The notes under the pieces: generated by a model | Database searches by the model: none | What the model was told of the DNA's origin: nothing | The model's input: the letters and a program-made list of their open reading frames with translations, nothing else | Shown: positions 5,917-14,374 of the stretch, piece after piece | Layout of the letters: the number at the start of each line of letters is the position of its first letter | Position numbering within the stretch: the first letter of the stretch is position 1 | Position numbers and translations under genes: made by a program | Origin: an uncultured Thioclava sp. | GTDB lineage: Bacteria; Pseudomonadota; Alphaproteobacteria; Rhodobacterales; Rhodobacteraceae | Length of the DNA stretch: 64,000 nucleotides | Direction of reading: 5' to 3' | NCBI RefSeq assembly: GCF_913064665.1 | Contig: NZ_CAJYBT010000002.1 | Location: forward strand, 1 to 64,000

Positions 5917-8781
5917 TTAACCCCGGCTCCACCAACCGCGACGGCGGGATTTGGCGGGCTCGGGCTTTGTCTCAACCATCGTGTCGCCTTGCGGAATCTC
6001 GATGGGGGCCTCGGGCGGTGCCTCGGGAGGCATCTCCACCGGCGCTTCGCTTGGCGGGCTTGCCGGGGTTTCGTCAGGCACCTGCACCGGCATTTCGCTG
6101 GGTGCGGGCGGGGTTTCGACCGGCGCATTCGGCTGCGGCGCAGGCGGCGTTTCAACCGGTGCGTCGGGCTGCGGCGTTGCAGGAACATCCGGCGTTTCAA
6201 CAGCTTCGGCAGCGACCGGCTCGGGCTTTTTACGCGTGCGCGTCCGGCGTTTCGGCTTGGGGGCCTCTTCAGCCACCGGAGCCTCAGCCTCGCCTTCAGC
6301 CACGGCTTGCGCCTCGGCGTCGGGTTCAACCTTCTTGCGCGAGCGGGTGCGCCGTTTCGGCTTGGGTGCCTCTTCCTCGGCAGCCGGTTCAGCCGCCTCA
6401 GTCGCAGGCGCGGCCTCAGCAACGGCCTCTCCCTCAGTCACAGGGGCTTCGACCTTCTTGCGCGACCGCGTGCGGCGCTTGGGCTTGGGGGCCTCTTCAA
6501 CGGCCTCTTCGCTCACGGCAGCCTCAACCGGGCTCGCAGCAGGCTGATCGGCCCCGTCCGCTTGCACCGCATCAGCGGCATTTTGCGAATCGCTCTCGCC
6601 CTCGTCGCCATTCTGCGCGCCCTCTTCGCCATTGCCGCGCTTCTTACGACGACGACGACGGCGTTTTTTCTTGGGCTGATCGTCTTCACTCAGCTCGGGC
6701 GTTTCGGCCTCGGCCTCAACGATTTCCGCCTCTTCAACGGCCTCGTCCTCTTCATCCAGATCAATCTCGGCCATCAGGCTTGCCGTGGCAGACACCACCG
6801 CGCTGGAGACTTCGGGCACCAGACGGGTCGCGGTTTTCAGCTTTTCCATCGTGAAGTCGGGCGAGATCAGATCGGGGGCCGCTTCGATGCGCACGGACAT
6901 GCCATAGCGCGCCTCAATCGAGGCGATATGTTCGCGCTTGGCGTTGATCAGATAGTTGGCCACGGCCACCGGCGCACGCACCAGAACCTCGCGCGAGCGT
7001 TTGCGCGTGCCCTCTTCTTCGATCGCGCGCAGAACCGACAGCGCGAGGCTGTCATCCGAGCGGATAATCCCCGTGCCATGGCAATGCGAGCACGGCTGCG
7101 TGGTGCTTTCCAGCATCCCCGGACGCAGACGTTGGCGCGACATTTCCAGCAGACCAAAGCCCGAGATGCGCCCGACTTGAATGCGCGCACGGTCGGTTTT
7201 CAGCTTGTCTTTCAGACGCTTCTCAACCGCAGCATTGTTGCGCCGCTCATCCATGTCGATAAAGTCGATCACGATCAGACCGGCCAGATCGCGCAGGCGC
7301 AACTGGCGGGCCACCTCTTCGGCGGCCTCAAGGTTGGTCTTGGTCGCGGTTTCCTCGATCGAGCCCTCTTTGGTGGCCCGGCCCGAGTTCACGTCGATCG
7401 CCACCAGCGCCTCGGTGATCCCGATCACGATATAACCGCCCGATTTGAGCTGCACGGTCGGGTTGAACATGCCCGTCAGATAGCTTTCGACCTGATAGCG
7501 CGCGAAAAGCGGCAGCGATTCCTGGTAGTGCTTCACGTTTTTGGCGTGGCTCGGCATGATCATACGCATGAAGTCTTTGGCCACGCGATAACCGCGCTCG
7601 CCCTCAACCAGCACCTCGTCGATCTCTTTCGAATACAGATCACGGATCGAGCGTTTGATCAGATCGCCTTCTTCATAGATCGGCGCGGGGGCGATGGATT
7701 TCATCGTCAGATCGCGGATCTGCTCCCACAGGCGCATGAGATATTCGTAATCGCGCTTGATTTCCGTCTTGGTGCGTTGCGCGCCAGCGGTGCGCACGAT
7801 CAGGCCCGCGCCCTTGGGCACGTCGAACTCACTGGCGATTTCCTTGAGCTTCTTGCGGTCTGCGGCATTGGTGATCTTGCGCGAAATGCCACCACCACGC
7901 GCGGTGTTGGGCATCAAGACGCAGTAGCGACCGGCAAGCGACAGATAGGTAGTAAGCGCCGCGCCTTTGTTGCCGCGCTCTTCCTTGACGACCTGCACCA
8001 GCATGATCTGGCGCACTTTGATGACTTCTTGAATCTTGTAGCGGCGTGCGCGGGCCTTGCGGGGCGTGCGCATTTCTTCCTGAACGTCCTCATCGGCAAT
8101 CGATTCAATGCCGCTGTCTACGGCGCGTTCGGCGGCGTCACTGTCGTCATCGTCTTGCGCGTCATCGTCGGAATCATCGCTGGACTCGTCATCGCTGGCG
8201 TCAGAGTCGGCTTCATCAGCAACAGGTGCCTCTGCAACAGGCGCATCCTCGGCGGGGAGATCTGCTGCGACGATTTGCGCTGCATCATCTGTCTCGACCG
8301 GAGCGGCCACAGCTTGCGCCGCATCGCCATCCTGCGCGTCGTCGGCCTCGTGATCGACAATCGCCATGCCCGGGATTTCGTCCGAGCTGACAACGGCCTC
8401 ATCGTTCGTGGCCTTTTCGGCCTTGGCCGGACGGCGCGAGCGGCGGCGGCGCGTCGGTTTGGGTTTGTCTTCTTCGGCGTCGGCGGCCTCAGCCAACTGG
8501 CGCTCTTCCTCGATCAGAGCCTCACGGTCAGCGACCGGGATTTGATAATAATCGGGGTGGATTTCCGCAAAGGCGAGAAATCCGTGACGATTGCCACCGT
8601 AATCGACAAAAGCGGCCTGGAGCGAAGGCTCCACCCGCGTTATTTTTGCCAGATAGATATTGCCGGCGAGTTGCCGTCTGTTGATGGTTTCAAAGTCAAA
8701 TTCCTCGACCTTGTTGCCGTCTGCCACCACGACGCGGGTTTCTTCCGCGTGGGTTGCATCGATAAGCATCTTCTTTGCCAT
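5917..8781 (-). CDS. rne: Ribonuclease E/G family endoribonuclease
   Basis: 954 residues. It is the main endonuclease of mRNA decay and rRNA/tRNA maturation. The ATG at 8781 gives the family start MAKKMLIDATHAEE; the open frame runs 41 codons further up without family support. The order is an S1 RNA-binding domain (residues about 35-130, interrupted by a long acidic/basic low-complexity insert as in alphaproteobacterial RNase E), the catalytic core with Asp residues in VAIDVNSGRAT and GLIVIDFIDM, the Zn-link CSHCHGTG, then a long disordered tail. The tail holds three copies of a basic APKPKRRTRSRKK-type repeat (coding 6447-6499, 6327-6380, 6219-6275) and a Pro-rich end, probably for RNA or partner binding. 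Confidence 0.96.
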   Translation of the reverse strand: MAKKMLIDATHAEETRVVVADGNKVEEFDFETINRRQLAGNIYLAKITRVEPSLQAAFVDYGGNRHGFLAFAEIHPDYYQIPVADREALIEEERQLAEAADAEEDKPKPTRRRRSRRPAKAEKATNDEAVVSSDEIPGMAIVDHEADDAQDGDAAQAVAAPVETDDAAQIVAADLPAEDAPVAEAPVADEADSDASDDESSDDSDDDAQDDDDSDAAERAVDSGIESIADEDVQEEMRTPRKARARRYKIQEVIKVRQIMLVQVVKEERGNKGAALTTYLSLAGRYCVLMPNTARGGGISRKITNAADRKKLKEIASEFDVPKGAGLIVRTAGAQRTKTEIKRDYEYLMRLWEQIRDLTMKSIAPAPIYEEGDLIKRSIRDLYSKEIDEVLVEGERGYRVAKDFMRMIMPSHAKNVKHYQESLPLFARYQVESYLTGMFNPTVQLKSGGYIVIGITEALVAIDVNSGRATKEGSIEETATKTNLEAAEEVARQLRLRDLAGLIVIDFIDMDERRNNAAVEKRLKDKLKTDRARIQVGRISGFGLLEMSRQRLRPGMLESTTQPCSHCHGTGIIRSDDSLALSVLRAIEEEGTRKRSREVLVRAPVAVANYLINAKREHIASIEARYGMSVRIEAAPDLISPDFTMEKLKTATRLVPEVSSAVVSATASLMAEIDLDEEDEAVEEAEIVEAEAETPELSEDDQPKKKRRRRRRKKRGNGEEGAQNGDEGESDSQNAADAVQADGADQPAASPVEAAVSEEAVEEAPKPKRRTRSRKKVEAPVTEGEAVAEAAPATEAAEPAAEEEAPKPKRRTRSRKKVEPDAEAQAVAEGEAEAPVAEEAPKPKRRTRTRKKPEPVAAEAVETPDVPATPQPDAPVETPPAPQPNAPVETPPAPSEMPVQVPDETPASPPSEAPVEMPPEAPPEAPIEIPQGDTMVETKPEPAKSRRRGWWSRG

Positions 8782-9302
8782 GTAATTCCATTGCCCATGC
8801 CCTTGGCGCCAAACCCGGAGGGTCCAACGTACAAGCAGCATGATGTGTCCATGAGGCGATGGGCGGGCGGCACAGGCAAGCGGGCGCGGCCATTTCTGGC
8901 CCACCCTTGATCATTTGCCTCAGCTCGACACGCATCATCGCGGTTCTTTCCCAGGCGCACGGTTGTTCCGGCACCCCATTCATAACCTCCTTGCCCTGAA
9001 ATCGGCAGAGGGAGGCAAACTAGCGGCCTTGCGGCCAATCGGTTGATCCAAAACACGCGCCACCTGCGCGTATTTTGCGCATCGGGGCTGCTTGGAGATC
9101 AGCGAATTTCGGTGGGTCACATAGGGCAGTGCCAAAGTGCGACCGACTGTTTATGACCATAGCGGCACGTTTGCCCGAAATACAATCGAATTTTCGTTGC
9201 GCTTGCGTTAATCGCACCGCCCAAACCGCACAACGCCCCCTCGGAGGTCCTCCGAGGGGGCGTGCTGATTGCAAGGTTTCGCGCGCCGCGCGGGCGCGAA
9301 AC
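8782..9302. other. 521-bp region upstream of rne with a long hairpin
   Basis: No convincing gene lies here. A perfect 12-bp stem (9234-9245 with 9251-9262) is probably the end structure of the liv operon. A weak promoter-like pair on the minus strand (TTGTAT at 9185-9180, TATGGT at 9161-9156, spacing 18) would leave an rne leader of roughly 370 nt. A long leader would suit an autoregulated rne mRNA, as is known in Escherichia coli. I see no homology to that leader by eye. Confidence 0.45.
9234..9262 (-). terminator. Hairpin terminator downstream of livM
   Basis: A 12-bp perfect stem, CGCCCCCTCGGA with TCCGAGGGGGCG, and a GGTCC loop, 40 bp after the livM stop. The minus-strand sequence after it (TTGTGCGGTTTGGG) is only weakly T-rich. 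It may stop transcription or protect the 3' end. Confidence 0.6.
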
Positions 9303-10298
9303 TTAAAGCGAGTTGATCTTGAGCAGGCGCGCCAACTCGCCCACGATACCCCGGCGGAACAGCAACACGCAGGCGATGAAGGTGCCCCCGATCACGACCT
9401 GCACCCAGGACCCGATGCCGCTTAGGACATGCTGCAACGTGACCACGACGAACGCGCCCACGACGGGGCCAAAGATCGTGCCCATGCCGCCCAGAAGCGT
9501 CATCAAGATCACCTCACCCGACATCTGCCAATGCGCATCCGTCAGCGAGGCGAACTGGAACACCAGCGCCTTGGTCGAGCCCGCAAGCCCCGCCAGCGCC
9601 GCCGACAGCACGAAAGCCAACAGCTTGAAACGGTCCACATTATAGCCCAGCGACAGCGCGCGCGGCTCGTTCTCGCGGATTGCCTGCAAGACCTGACCGA
9701 AAGGCGAATGGATGATCCGATAGATCACTAGGAACCCGACAAGGAAGATCGCCGCGACCGTGTAATACATCGCCAGTGGTTGGTTGAGGTCGATGAAGCC
9801 CAGCAGATGGCCGCGCGGAATGCCTTGCAAGCCGTCCTCGCCGCCGGTGAAAGGCATCTGCAGCACGAAGAAATACACGATCTGCGCCAGCGCCAGCGTG
9901 ATCATCGCAAAGTAAATCCCCTGACGGCGGATCGCCAATGATCCCACGGCCCAACCCAACGCAGCCGCAAACAGCGTGCCCGCAGCGATCCCCAAAAGCG
10001 GCGGAAAGCCCCAGACCTTGAGCGCGTGCCCCGCGATATAAGCCGCGCCGCCAAAGAAGGCGGCATGACCAAAGGACAACAGCCCGGTAAAGCCGATCAG
10101 CAGGTTGAAGGCGGCCGCAAACAGCGCGAAACACAGCAGTTGCATCACGAAGACCGGGTAGAAAAGCGTCGGGGCAATCAGCAAGAAGCCGATCAACGCG
10201 ACCCAGAACACTCCTTGCCAGATCCGCGAGCGCGTGCGGTGTTCGGGTTCTCCGGTGTTTTCCTCGAACTCGCCGATTTCGGTGGTCGTATCGCTCAT
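9303..10298 (-). CDS. livM: Branched-chain amino acid ABC transporter permease LivM
   Basis: About 331 residues with eight or more membrane segments. The family EAA-like region is visible around QVLQAIRENEPRALSLGYNVDRFKL (about residue 210). LivM pairs with LivH to form the channel. ATG 10298 (MSDTTTEIGEF) has AAGGGG 8 bases upstream and is preferred over the GTG three codons earlier. It is the last gene of the livK-G-F-H-M transcript, 12 bp after livH, and is followed by a hairpin. Substrate range (Leu/Ile/Val or other amides and amino acids) cannot be decided from sequence. Confidence 0.93.
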   Translation of the reverse strand: MSDTTTEIGEFEENTGEPEHRTRSRIWQGVFWVALIGFLLIAPTLFYPVFVMQLLCFALFAAAFNLLIGFTGLLSFGHAAFFGGAAYIAGHALKVWGFPPLLGIAAGTLFAAALGWAVGSLAIRRQGIYFAMITLALAQIVYFFVLQMPFTGGEDGLQGIPRGHLLGFIDLNQPLAMYYTVAAIFLVGFLVIYRIIHSPFGQVLQAIRENEPRALSLGYNVDRFKLLAFVLSAALAGLAGSTKALVFQFASLTDAHWQMSGEVILMTLLGGMGTIFGPVVGAFVVVTLQHVLSGIGSWVQVVIGGTFIACVLLFRRGIVGELARLLKINSL

Positions 10299-10310
10299 AT
10301 CTTGCACCCC

Positions 10311-11216
10311 TTAACTCTGACGCCCGAACAGCCCATTGGGCCGAACCAGCAAGACGATCACCATCAACAGAAAGATCACGGTATTGGCGGCGGGTGCGTA
10401 AAAGACCTTGGTGATCCCCTCGACCAGACCCAGCGAGAAGCCAGTCACCACCGCCCCCGCAATCGAGCCCATACCCCCAATCACCACCACCGCAAAGATC
10501 ACGATGATCAGGTTGGCCCCCATCAACGGGCTCACCGAATAGATCGGCGCGGCCAGCACGCCCGCAAGCCCCGCAAGCCCGGTGCCAAAGCCAAAGGTCA
10601 GCATCACCATCAAGGGCACGTTGATGCCAAACGCTTTCACCAGTTCCGGATTTTCCGTGCCTGCGCGCAGGCGCGAGCCGATCCGGGTGCGCTCGATAAT
10701 GTACCAGACCACGAAACAGACGATGATCGAGAAGATGATCACGAACAGGCGGTATTTCGGGAACATCATAAAGCCAAGGTTCACCACCCCGCGCAGGCTT
10801 TCGGGCATACCCGGATAGGGCGTTCCCGAGGCGTTGAAGAAGTTGATGAACAGCCCTTGCAGCACCAGTGTGACGCCAAAGGTCAGCAGCAAGGAATAGA
10901 TCGGATCGAGTTTATAGAGACGGCGCAGCATAAAGCGCTCGATCAGCATCCCGAACCCGGCCACCATCAGTGGCGCAAGGATCAGCGCGGGCCAGAAGCC
11001 GATATGCAGCGCATCCAGCCCCACCCATGCCCCGGCATAGGAATACAGGATCAGCGCCAGAAACGCGCCCAGCATATACAGCGCGCCATGGGCGAAATTG
11101 ACCACGTTCAGCAGGCCAAAGATCACCGCCAAGCCAAGGCTTAGCATCGCGTAGAACACACCGTTATTTAGGCCCAGCATACCCTGGGCGAGGATCAGTC
11201 GGATCATAGGGTCCAT
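10311..11216 (-). CDS. livH: Branched-chain amino acid ABC transporter permease LivH
   Basis: 301 residues and highly hydrophobic. The N-terminal part, with ILAQGMLGLNNGVFYAMLSL and GLLNVVNFAHGALYMLGAF, is the classic LivH signature. FNASGTPYPGMPESL sits in a periplasmic loop, and the C-terminus VRPNGLFGRQ is also typical of the family. GGAGGGAGACC lies before the ATG. It forms the membrane channel with LivM downstream and is energised by LivF and LivG upstream. Confidence 0.95.
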   Translation of the reverse strand: MDPMIRLILAQGMLGLNNGVFYAMLSLGLAVIFGLLNVVNFAHGALYMLGAFLALILYSYAGAWVGLDALHIGFWPALILAPLMVAGFGMLIERFMLRRLYKLDPIYSLLLTFGVTLVLQGLFINFFNASGTPYPGMPESLRGVVNLGFMMFPKYRLFVIIFSIIVCFVVWYIIERTRIGSRLRAGTENPELVKAFGINVPLMVMLTFGFGTGLAGLAGVLAAPIYSVSPLMGANLIIVIFAVVVIGGMGSIAGAVVTGFSLGLVEGITKVFYAPAANTVIFLLMVIVLLVRPNGLFGRQS

Positions 11217-11231
11217 GTTTGGTCTCCCTCC

Positions 11232-11954
11232 TTACACGCTCAGGTAATGGTTGAGGCGGTCCATGCTCGCCTCGACATCGGCGGCCTCGATCGTGTCGAT
11301 CACCTCGCCATGTTCGATGACGTAATGACGATCGGCCAACGGCGCGGCAAAGCGGAAGTTCTGCTCCACCAGCACAATCGTGTAGCCCCGCGTCTTGAGG
11401 TCGCGAATGACCCGGCCCAGCGTTTTCACGATCACGGGGGCCAGCCCTTCGGTGATCTCATCGAGCAACAACAATCGCGCGCCGGTGCGCAAGATACGCG
11501 CAATCGCAAGCATCTGCTGCTCGCCCCCCGACAGCCGTGTGCCCATGCGTTTGCGCACATTGGCGAGGTTGGGGAACATGTCGAACAGCTCTTCAATCGA
11601 CATGCCATCGGCGCCCACCATCGGCGGCAGCAGCAGGTTTTCTTCCACCGTAAGCGAGGCAAAGATGCCGCGTTCCTCGGGGCAAAACCCGATCCGGCCA
11701 TCGGGCGAGATGCGATGCGCGGGCTTGGTGATGAACTCTTGACCGTTGATCGCAATCGAACCCGTCCGGCGATCCACCATCCCCATGATTGAACGCAGGG
11801 TCGTCGAGCGCCCTGCCCCGTTGCGCCCGAGCAGCGTGATCAGCTGCCCCTCGCCCAGTTCCAGATTGACCCCGTGCAGGACATGGGATTCGCCATACCA
11901 CGCATGCAGGTTTTCGATTTTCAGCATCGGTTTGATCAGGGTTGTCGTGCTCAT
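11232..11954 (-). CDS. livF: Branched-chain amino acid ABC transporter ATP-binding protein LivF (Walker A Lys replaced by Arg)
   Basis: 240 residues. The signature LSGGEQQMLAIARIL, the Walker B LLLLDEITEGLAP and the switch His-equivalent region VLVEQN are intact for this family. The Walker A reads GRNGAGRST: residue 49, normally the phosphate-binding Lys, is Arg (codon CGC at 11808-11810 on the complement). LivG next to it keeps a normal GAGKTT. Its start overlaps the livG stop by 4 bases (ATGA), so translation is coupled. The change could reduce ATP hydrolysis at one site of the heterodimer, or be a tolerated sub-family variant. Confidence 0.93.
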   Translation of the reverse strand: MSTTTLIKPMLKIENLHAWYGESHVLHGVNLELGEGQLITLLGRNGAGRSTTLRSIMGMVDRRTGSIAINGQEFITKPAHRISPDGRIGFCPEERGIFASLTVEENLLLPPMVGADGMSIEELFDMFPNLANVRKRMGTRLSGGEQQMLAIARILRTGARLLLLDEITEGLAPVIVKTLGRVIRDLKTRGYTIVLVEQNFRFAAPLADRHYVIEHGEVIDTIEAADVEASMDRLNHYLSV

Positions 11955-12721
11955 ACGGCCTCCTCCTGCTCATCGGCAGAGACGCCCATATAGGCCTCCA
12001 TGACATTCGGGTTCTTGGACACCTCGGAATATGGCCCCTCGGCTAGAACCTCGCCGCGCGCCAGCACGGTGATCGTGTCGGCCAGTTCGGCCACGACGCC
12101 AAGGTTATGCTCGACCATCACGATCGTGCGGCCATCGCGCACACGCCCGATCAACTCGGTCACAGCACCCACATCTTCGGTGCCCATGCCCTGCGTCGGC
12201 TCATCCAGCAGCATCAACTCGGGCTCCAGCCCCAGCGTTGTCGCGATTTCCAGCGCCCGCTTGCGCCCATAGGGCAGCTCGACCGCGCGCAGGGTGGCGT
12301 AATCAGCCAGCCCCACCTGTTCCAGACGCGCCATCGCCTGCGCATCCAGATCATGCAGCAACGCCTTGGAGCGCCAGAAATGATAGCTCACCCCCAGCCC
12401 GCGCTGCAGCGCCAGGCGCACGTTTTCCAGTACGGTGAGGTGGGGAAACACAGCCGAAATCTGGAATGAGCGCACAACACCCATATTCGCGATCTCGGCG
12501 GGTTTCTTATTGGTAATATCGGTGTCGTTGAACAATATCTTGCCCGATGTGGGCGTGATGAACTTGGTCAACAGGTTAAACATTGTCGTCTTGCCCGCGC
12601 CATTGGGCCCGATAATGGCATGGATCGAACCGCGCTGGATGCGCAGATCAACCCCGTTCACAGCCACAAAACCGCCAAAACTTTTGGTCAGGTTGCGGGC
12701 CTCGAGGATGATGTCACTCAT
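11951..12721 (-). CDS. livG: Branched-chain amino acid ABC transporter ATP-binding protein LivG
   Basis: 256 residues from ATG 12721 (MSDIILEARNLTKSFGG). The open frame extends 68 codons upstream into the livK end without family support. Walker A GPNGAGKTT (Lys 44), the LivG-specific NLLTKFITPTSGK, PYGRKRALEIATTL in the signature region, and Walker B LMLLDEPTQGMG are all present. It forms the ATPase heterodimer with LivF and powers uptake through LivHM. It lies 70 bp after livK, with a GC hairpin in the gap. Confidence 0.95.
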   Translation of the reverse strand: MSDIILEARNLTKSFGGFVAVNGVDLRIQRGSIHAIIGPNGAGKTTMFNLLTKFITPTSGKILFNDTDITNKKPAEIANMGVVRSFQISAVFPHLTVLENVRLALQRGLGVSYHFWRSKALLHDLDAQAMARLEQVGLADYATLRAVELPYGRKRALEIATTLGLEPELMLLDEPTQGMGTEDVGAVTELIGRVRDGRTIVMVEHNLGVVAELADTITVLARGEVLAEGPYSEVSKNPNVMEAYMGVSADEQEEAV

Positions 12722-12749
12722 GGTCTGGCCTTCGCACTGATACGCGTTC

Positions 12750-12773
12750 GGGGGCGGCCTGTCGGTCGCCCCC
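12750..12773 (-). promoter_or_regulatory. Intercistronic hairpin between livK and livG
   Basis: GGGGGCG (12750-12756) pairs with CGCCCCC (12767-12773) around a 10-nt loop, with no T-tract in either direction. Such hairpins just after a binding-protein gene usually stabilise its mRNA or partly end transcription, so that the periplasmic protein outnumbers the membrane parts. That role is inferred. Confidence 0.5.
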
Positions 12774-12791
12774 GTCCGAGTTTTGATTGGC

Positions 12792-14009
12792 TTATTTATT
12801 GACGAGCGGGCAACCGCCAGCCGCAAGCGACGCATAGGCTTCATCGCCCGGAATGGTGCGCACGACATCGGCCACATCCCACGGGTCGGTGCCGCCGTCT
12901 TTGACTTTGAGCAGATACATATCATGCACCAGCAAACCGTCTTGACGGATCTGACCGCCCTTGGCGAAGAAATCGTCGATCTTCATTTTGCCAAGCTGTT
13001 CGCGCACCTTGTCGGGATCATCCGTGCCAGCCGCCTTGATCGCCTCAAGATAGGCCATCGTCAGCGAGTAATCCGCCGCATGCACAAAGGTCGGAGCCTC
13101 ACCGCCCGAGAATTTCTCGTATTCGGCTTTCCACGCTTTGGACTTGTCGTCAGAGTTCCAATACCAGCCGCTGGTGAATTGCAGCCCCTTGGCCACATCC
13201 GTGCCCAACGATTTCACGTCCGAAATCAGCACCAGCATACCCGCCAGCTGCTGACCGCCCTCGACGATACCGAATTCATGCGCCTGCTTGATCGCGTTCA
13301 CGGTGTCTTGGCCCGCATTGGCCAGACCGATCACCTTCGCGCCCGAGCTTTGCGCCTGCAGCAGGTAAGACGAGAAATCGGTCGAGCTAAGCGGCACGTC
13401 CGAGCTGCCCAGAACCTTGCCACCAAGGCTGTTGATCACCTCGGTGGTGTTGTCTTGCAGCGCATGACCAAAGGCGTAATCGGCGGTGATGAAATACCAG
13501 CTATCGCCACCGTTTTTCACAACGGCCGTCGCCGTGCCCACGGGCAGAGCGTGCGTGTCATAACCGTAGTGGATGCCGTATTTCGTGCAATCCGCACCCG
13601 TGAGCGCAGCAGAGGCCGCGCCCGTTGCCATCGTGATCACATGCTTGTCGGAGGCCAGTTTCTGCACTGCCAGCGCCACCGCCGAGTTGGTGAGATCGGT
13701 GATCATGTCGACATGCTCTTCGTCGATCCACTGACGCGCGGTCGCCGAGGCCACATCGGCCTTGTTCTGGTGATCCGCCGAGATCACTTCGATCGGCTTA
13801 CCCAGAACGGTGCCGCCGAAATCACGCACGGCCATGTTCACCGCATCCACAGCGCCCTTGCCCGAGAAACCGGTCGAATAGACGCCCGACATATCGCCCA
13901 GCACGCCGATTTTCACGACGCCGTCCGAAACCGCGTCCTGCGCCAGCGCGCCATTTGCAGCCAGCATCAGCGCTGCGGCACTCACACCTGCATAAATTGT
14001 TGATTTCAT
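12792..14009 (-). CDS. ABC transporter periplasmic substrate-binding protein (LivK-like)
   Basis: 405 residues. The signal peptide MKSTIYAGVSAAALMLAANG has likely cleavage after ALA at residue 23. The mature part has the type I periplasmic binding fold (Peripla_BP_6), beginning VVKIGVLGDMSGVYS. GGGAGGA stands 6 bases before the ATG at 14009; the 50 extra codons of open frame upstream are not supported. It is the first gene of the liv transport operon and captures the substrate for LivHMGF. The name LivK is by position and fold. Homologues in this group also take up other amino acids, amides or urea-like compounds. Confidence 0.9.
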   Translation of the reverse strand: MKSTIYAGVSAAALMLAANGALAQDAVSDGVVKIGVLGDMSGVYSTGFSGKGAVDAVNMAVRDFGGTVLGKPIEVISADHQNKADVASATARQWIDEEHVDMITDLTNSAVALAVQKLASDKHVITMATGAASAALTGADCTKYGIHYGYDTHALPVGTATAVVKNGGDSWYFITADYAFGHALQDNTTEVINSLGGKVLGSSDVPLSSTDFSSYLLQAQSSGAKVIGLANAGQDTVNAIKQAHEFGIVEGGQQLAGMLVLISDVKSLGTDVAKGLQFTSGWYWNSDDKSKAWKAEYEKFSGGEAPTFVHAADYSLTMAYLEAIKAAGTDDPDKVREQLGKMKIDDFFAKGGQIRQDGLLVHDMYLLKVKDGGTDPWDVADVVRTIPGDEAYASLAAGGCPLVNK

Positions 14010-14195
14010 GAATCTTCCTCCCTGATTGTTGTCTATTGTCCGCCCGAAACCACCCGCAAGCGGCATCGTTTGGATCCGTCTTGATCGCGCGAGCCCCAGC
14101 CTTGGGGGGCGATACGCAATTCTTGCGCCATCCTCACACACCCCGGTCCCGTCCTCCAATGGGGTGCGTCGTGAAGTCTTGCCAGACCGGCACTC

Positions 14196-14209
14196 ACACG
14201 TTCACGTGT
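14196..14209. promoter_or_regulatory. Palindromic site upstream of livK
   Basis: Six-base arms ACACGT and ACGTGT around TC, about 190 bp before the livK start. The symmetry suggests a dimeric regulator. Which one is unknown. Confidence 0.35.
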
Positions 14210-14325
14210 TGCATAAACCGCCACGACCCTCACTCAGAGTCAACATAGCGTTATCACACGCAAAACAAGCAATCACCGATCTAGGCCTAAAGGATAGGTG
14301 GGAGACGCCGCGCGGCCATGCCACG

Positions 14326-14350
14326 ATTTGCGAAGTTGATGTGCGCAAAT
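14326..14350. promoter_or_regulatory. Candidate LysR box ATTTGCG-N11-CGCAAAT
   Basis: Perfect 7-bp inverted arms with an 11-nt spacer lie 24 bp upstream of the LysR ATG (14375). The T-N11-A architecture is the classical LysR recognition pattern. Its half-site resembles the TTTGCAAA palindrome in front of the paralogous LysR at 3084-3091. Autorepression by occlusion is a reasonable inference. Confidence 0.5.
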
Positions 14351-14374
14351 GCCCATACCCGTTCAGGAGATGTT

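Larger units (their letters stand above)
14010..14374. other. Divergent promoter region between livK and its LysR regulator
   Basis: No gene is seen in these 365 bp. It contains two symmetrical sites: ACACGT-TC-ACGTGT at 14196-14209, and a perfect ATTTGCG-N11-CGCAAAT at 14326-14350. Both livK and the LysR gene must start here. Confidence 0.6.

Noticed and set aside
5899-8910. 1003-codon open frame on the plus strand opposite rne
   Set aside because: Its residues are a mirror of the GC-rich rne codons, with no motif, signal or ribosome site, while rne has complete family motifs.
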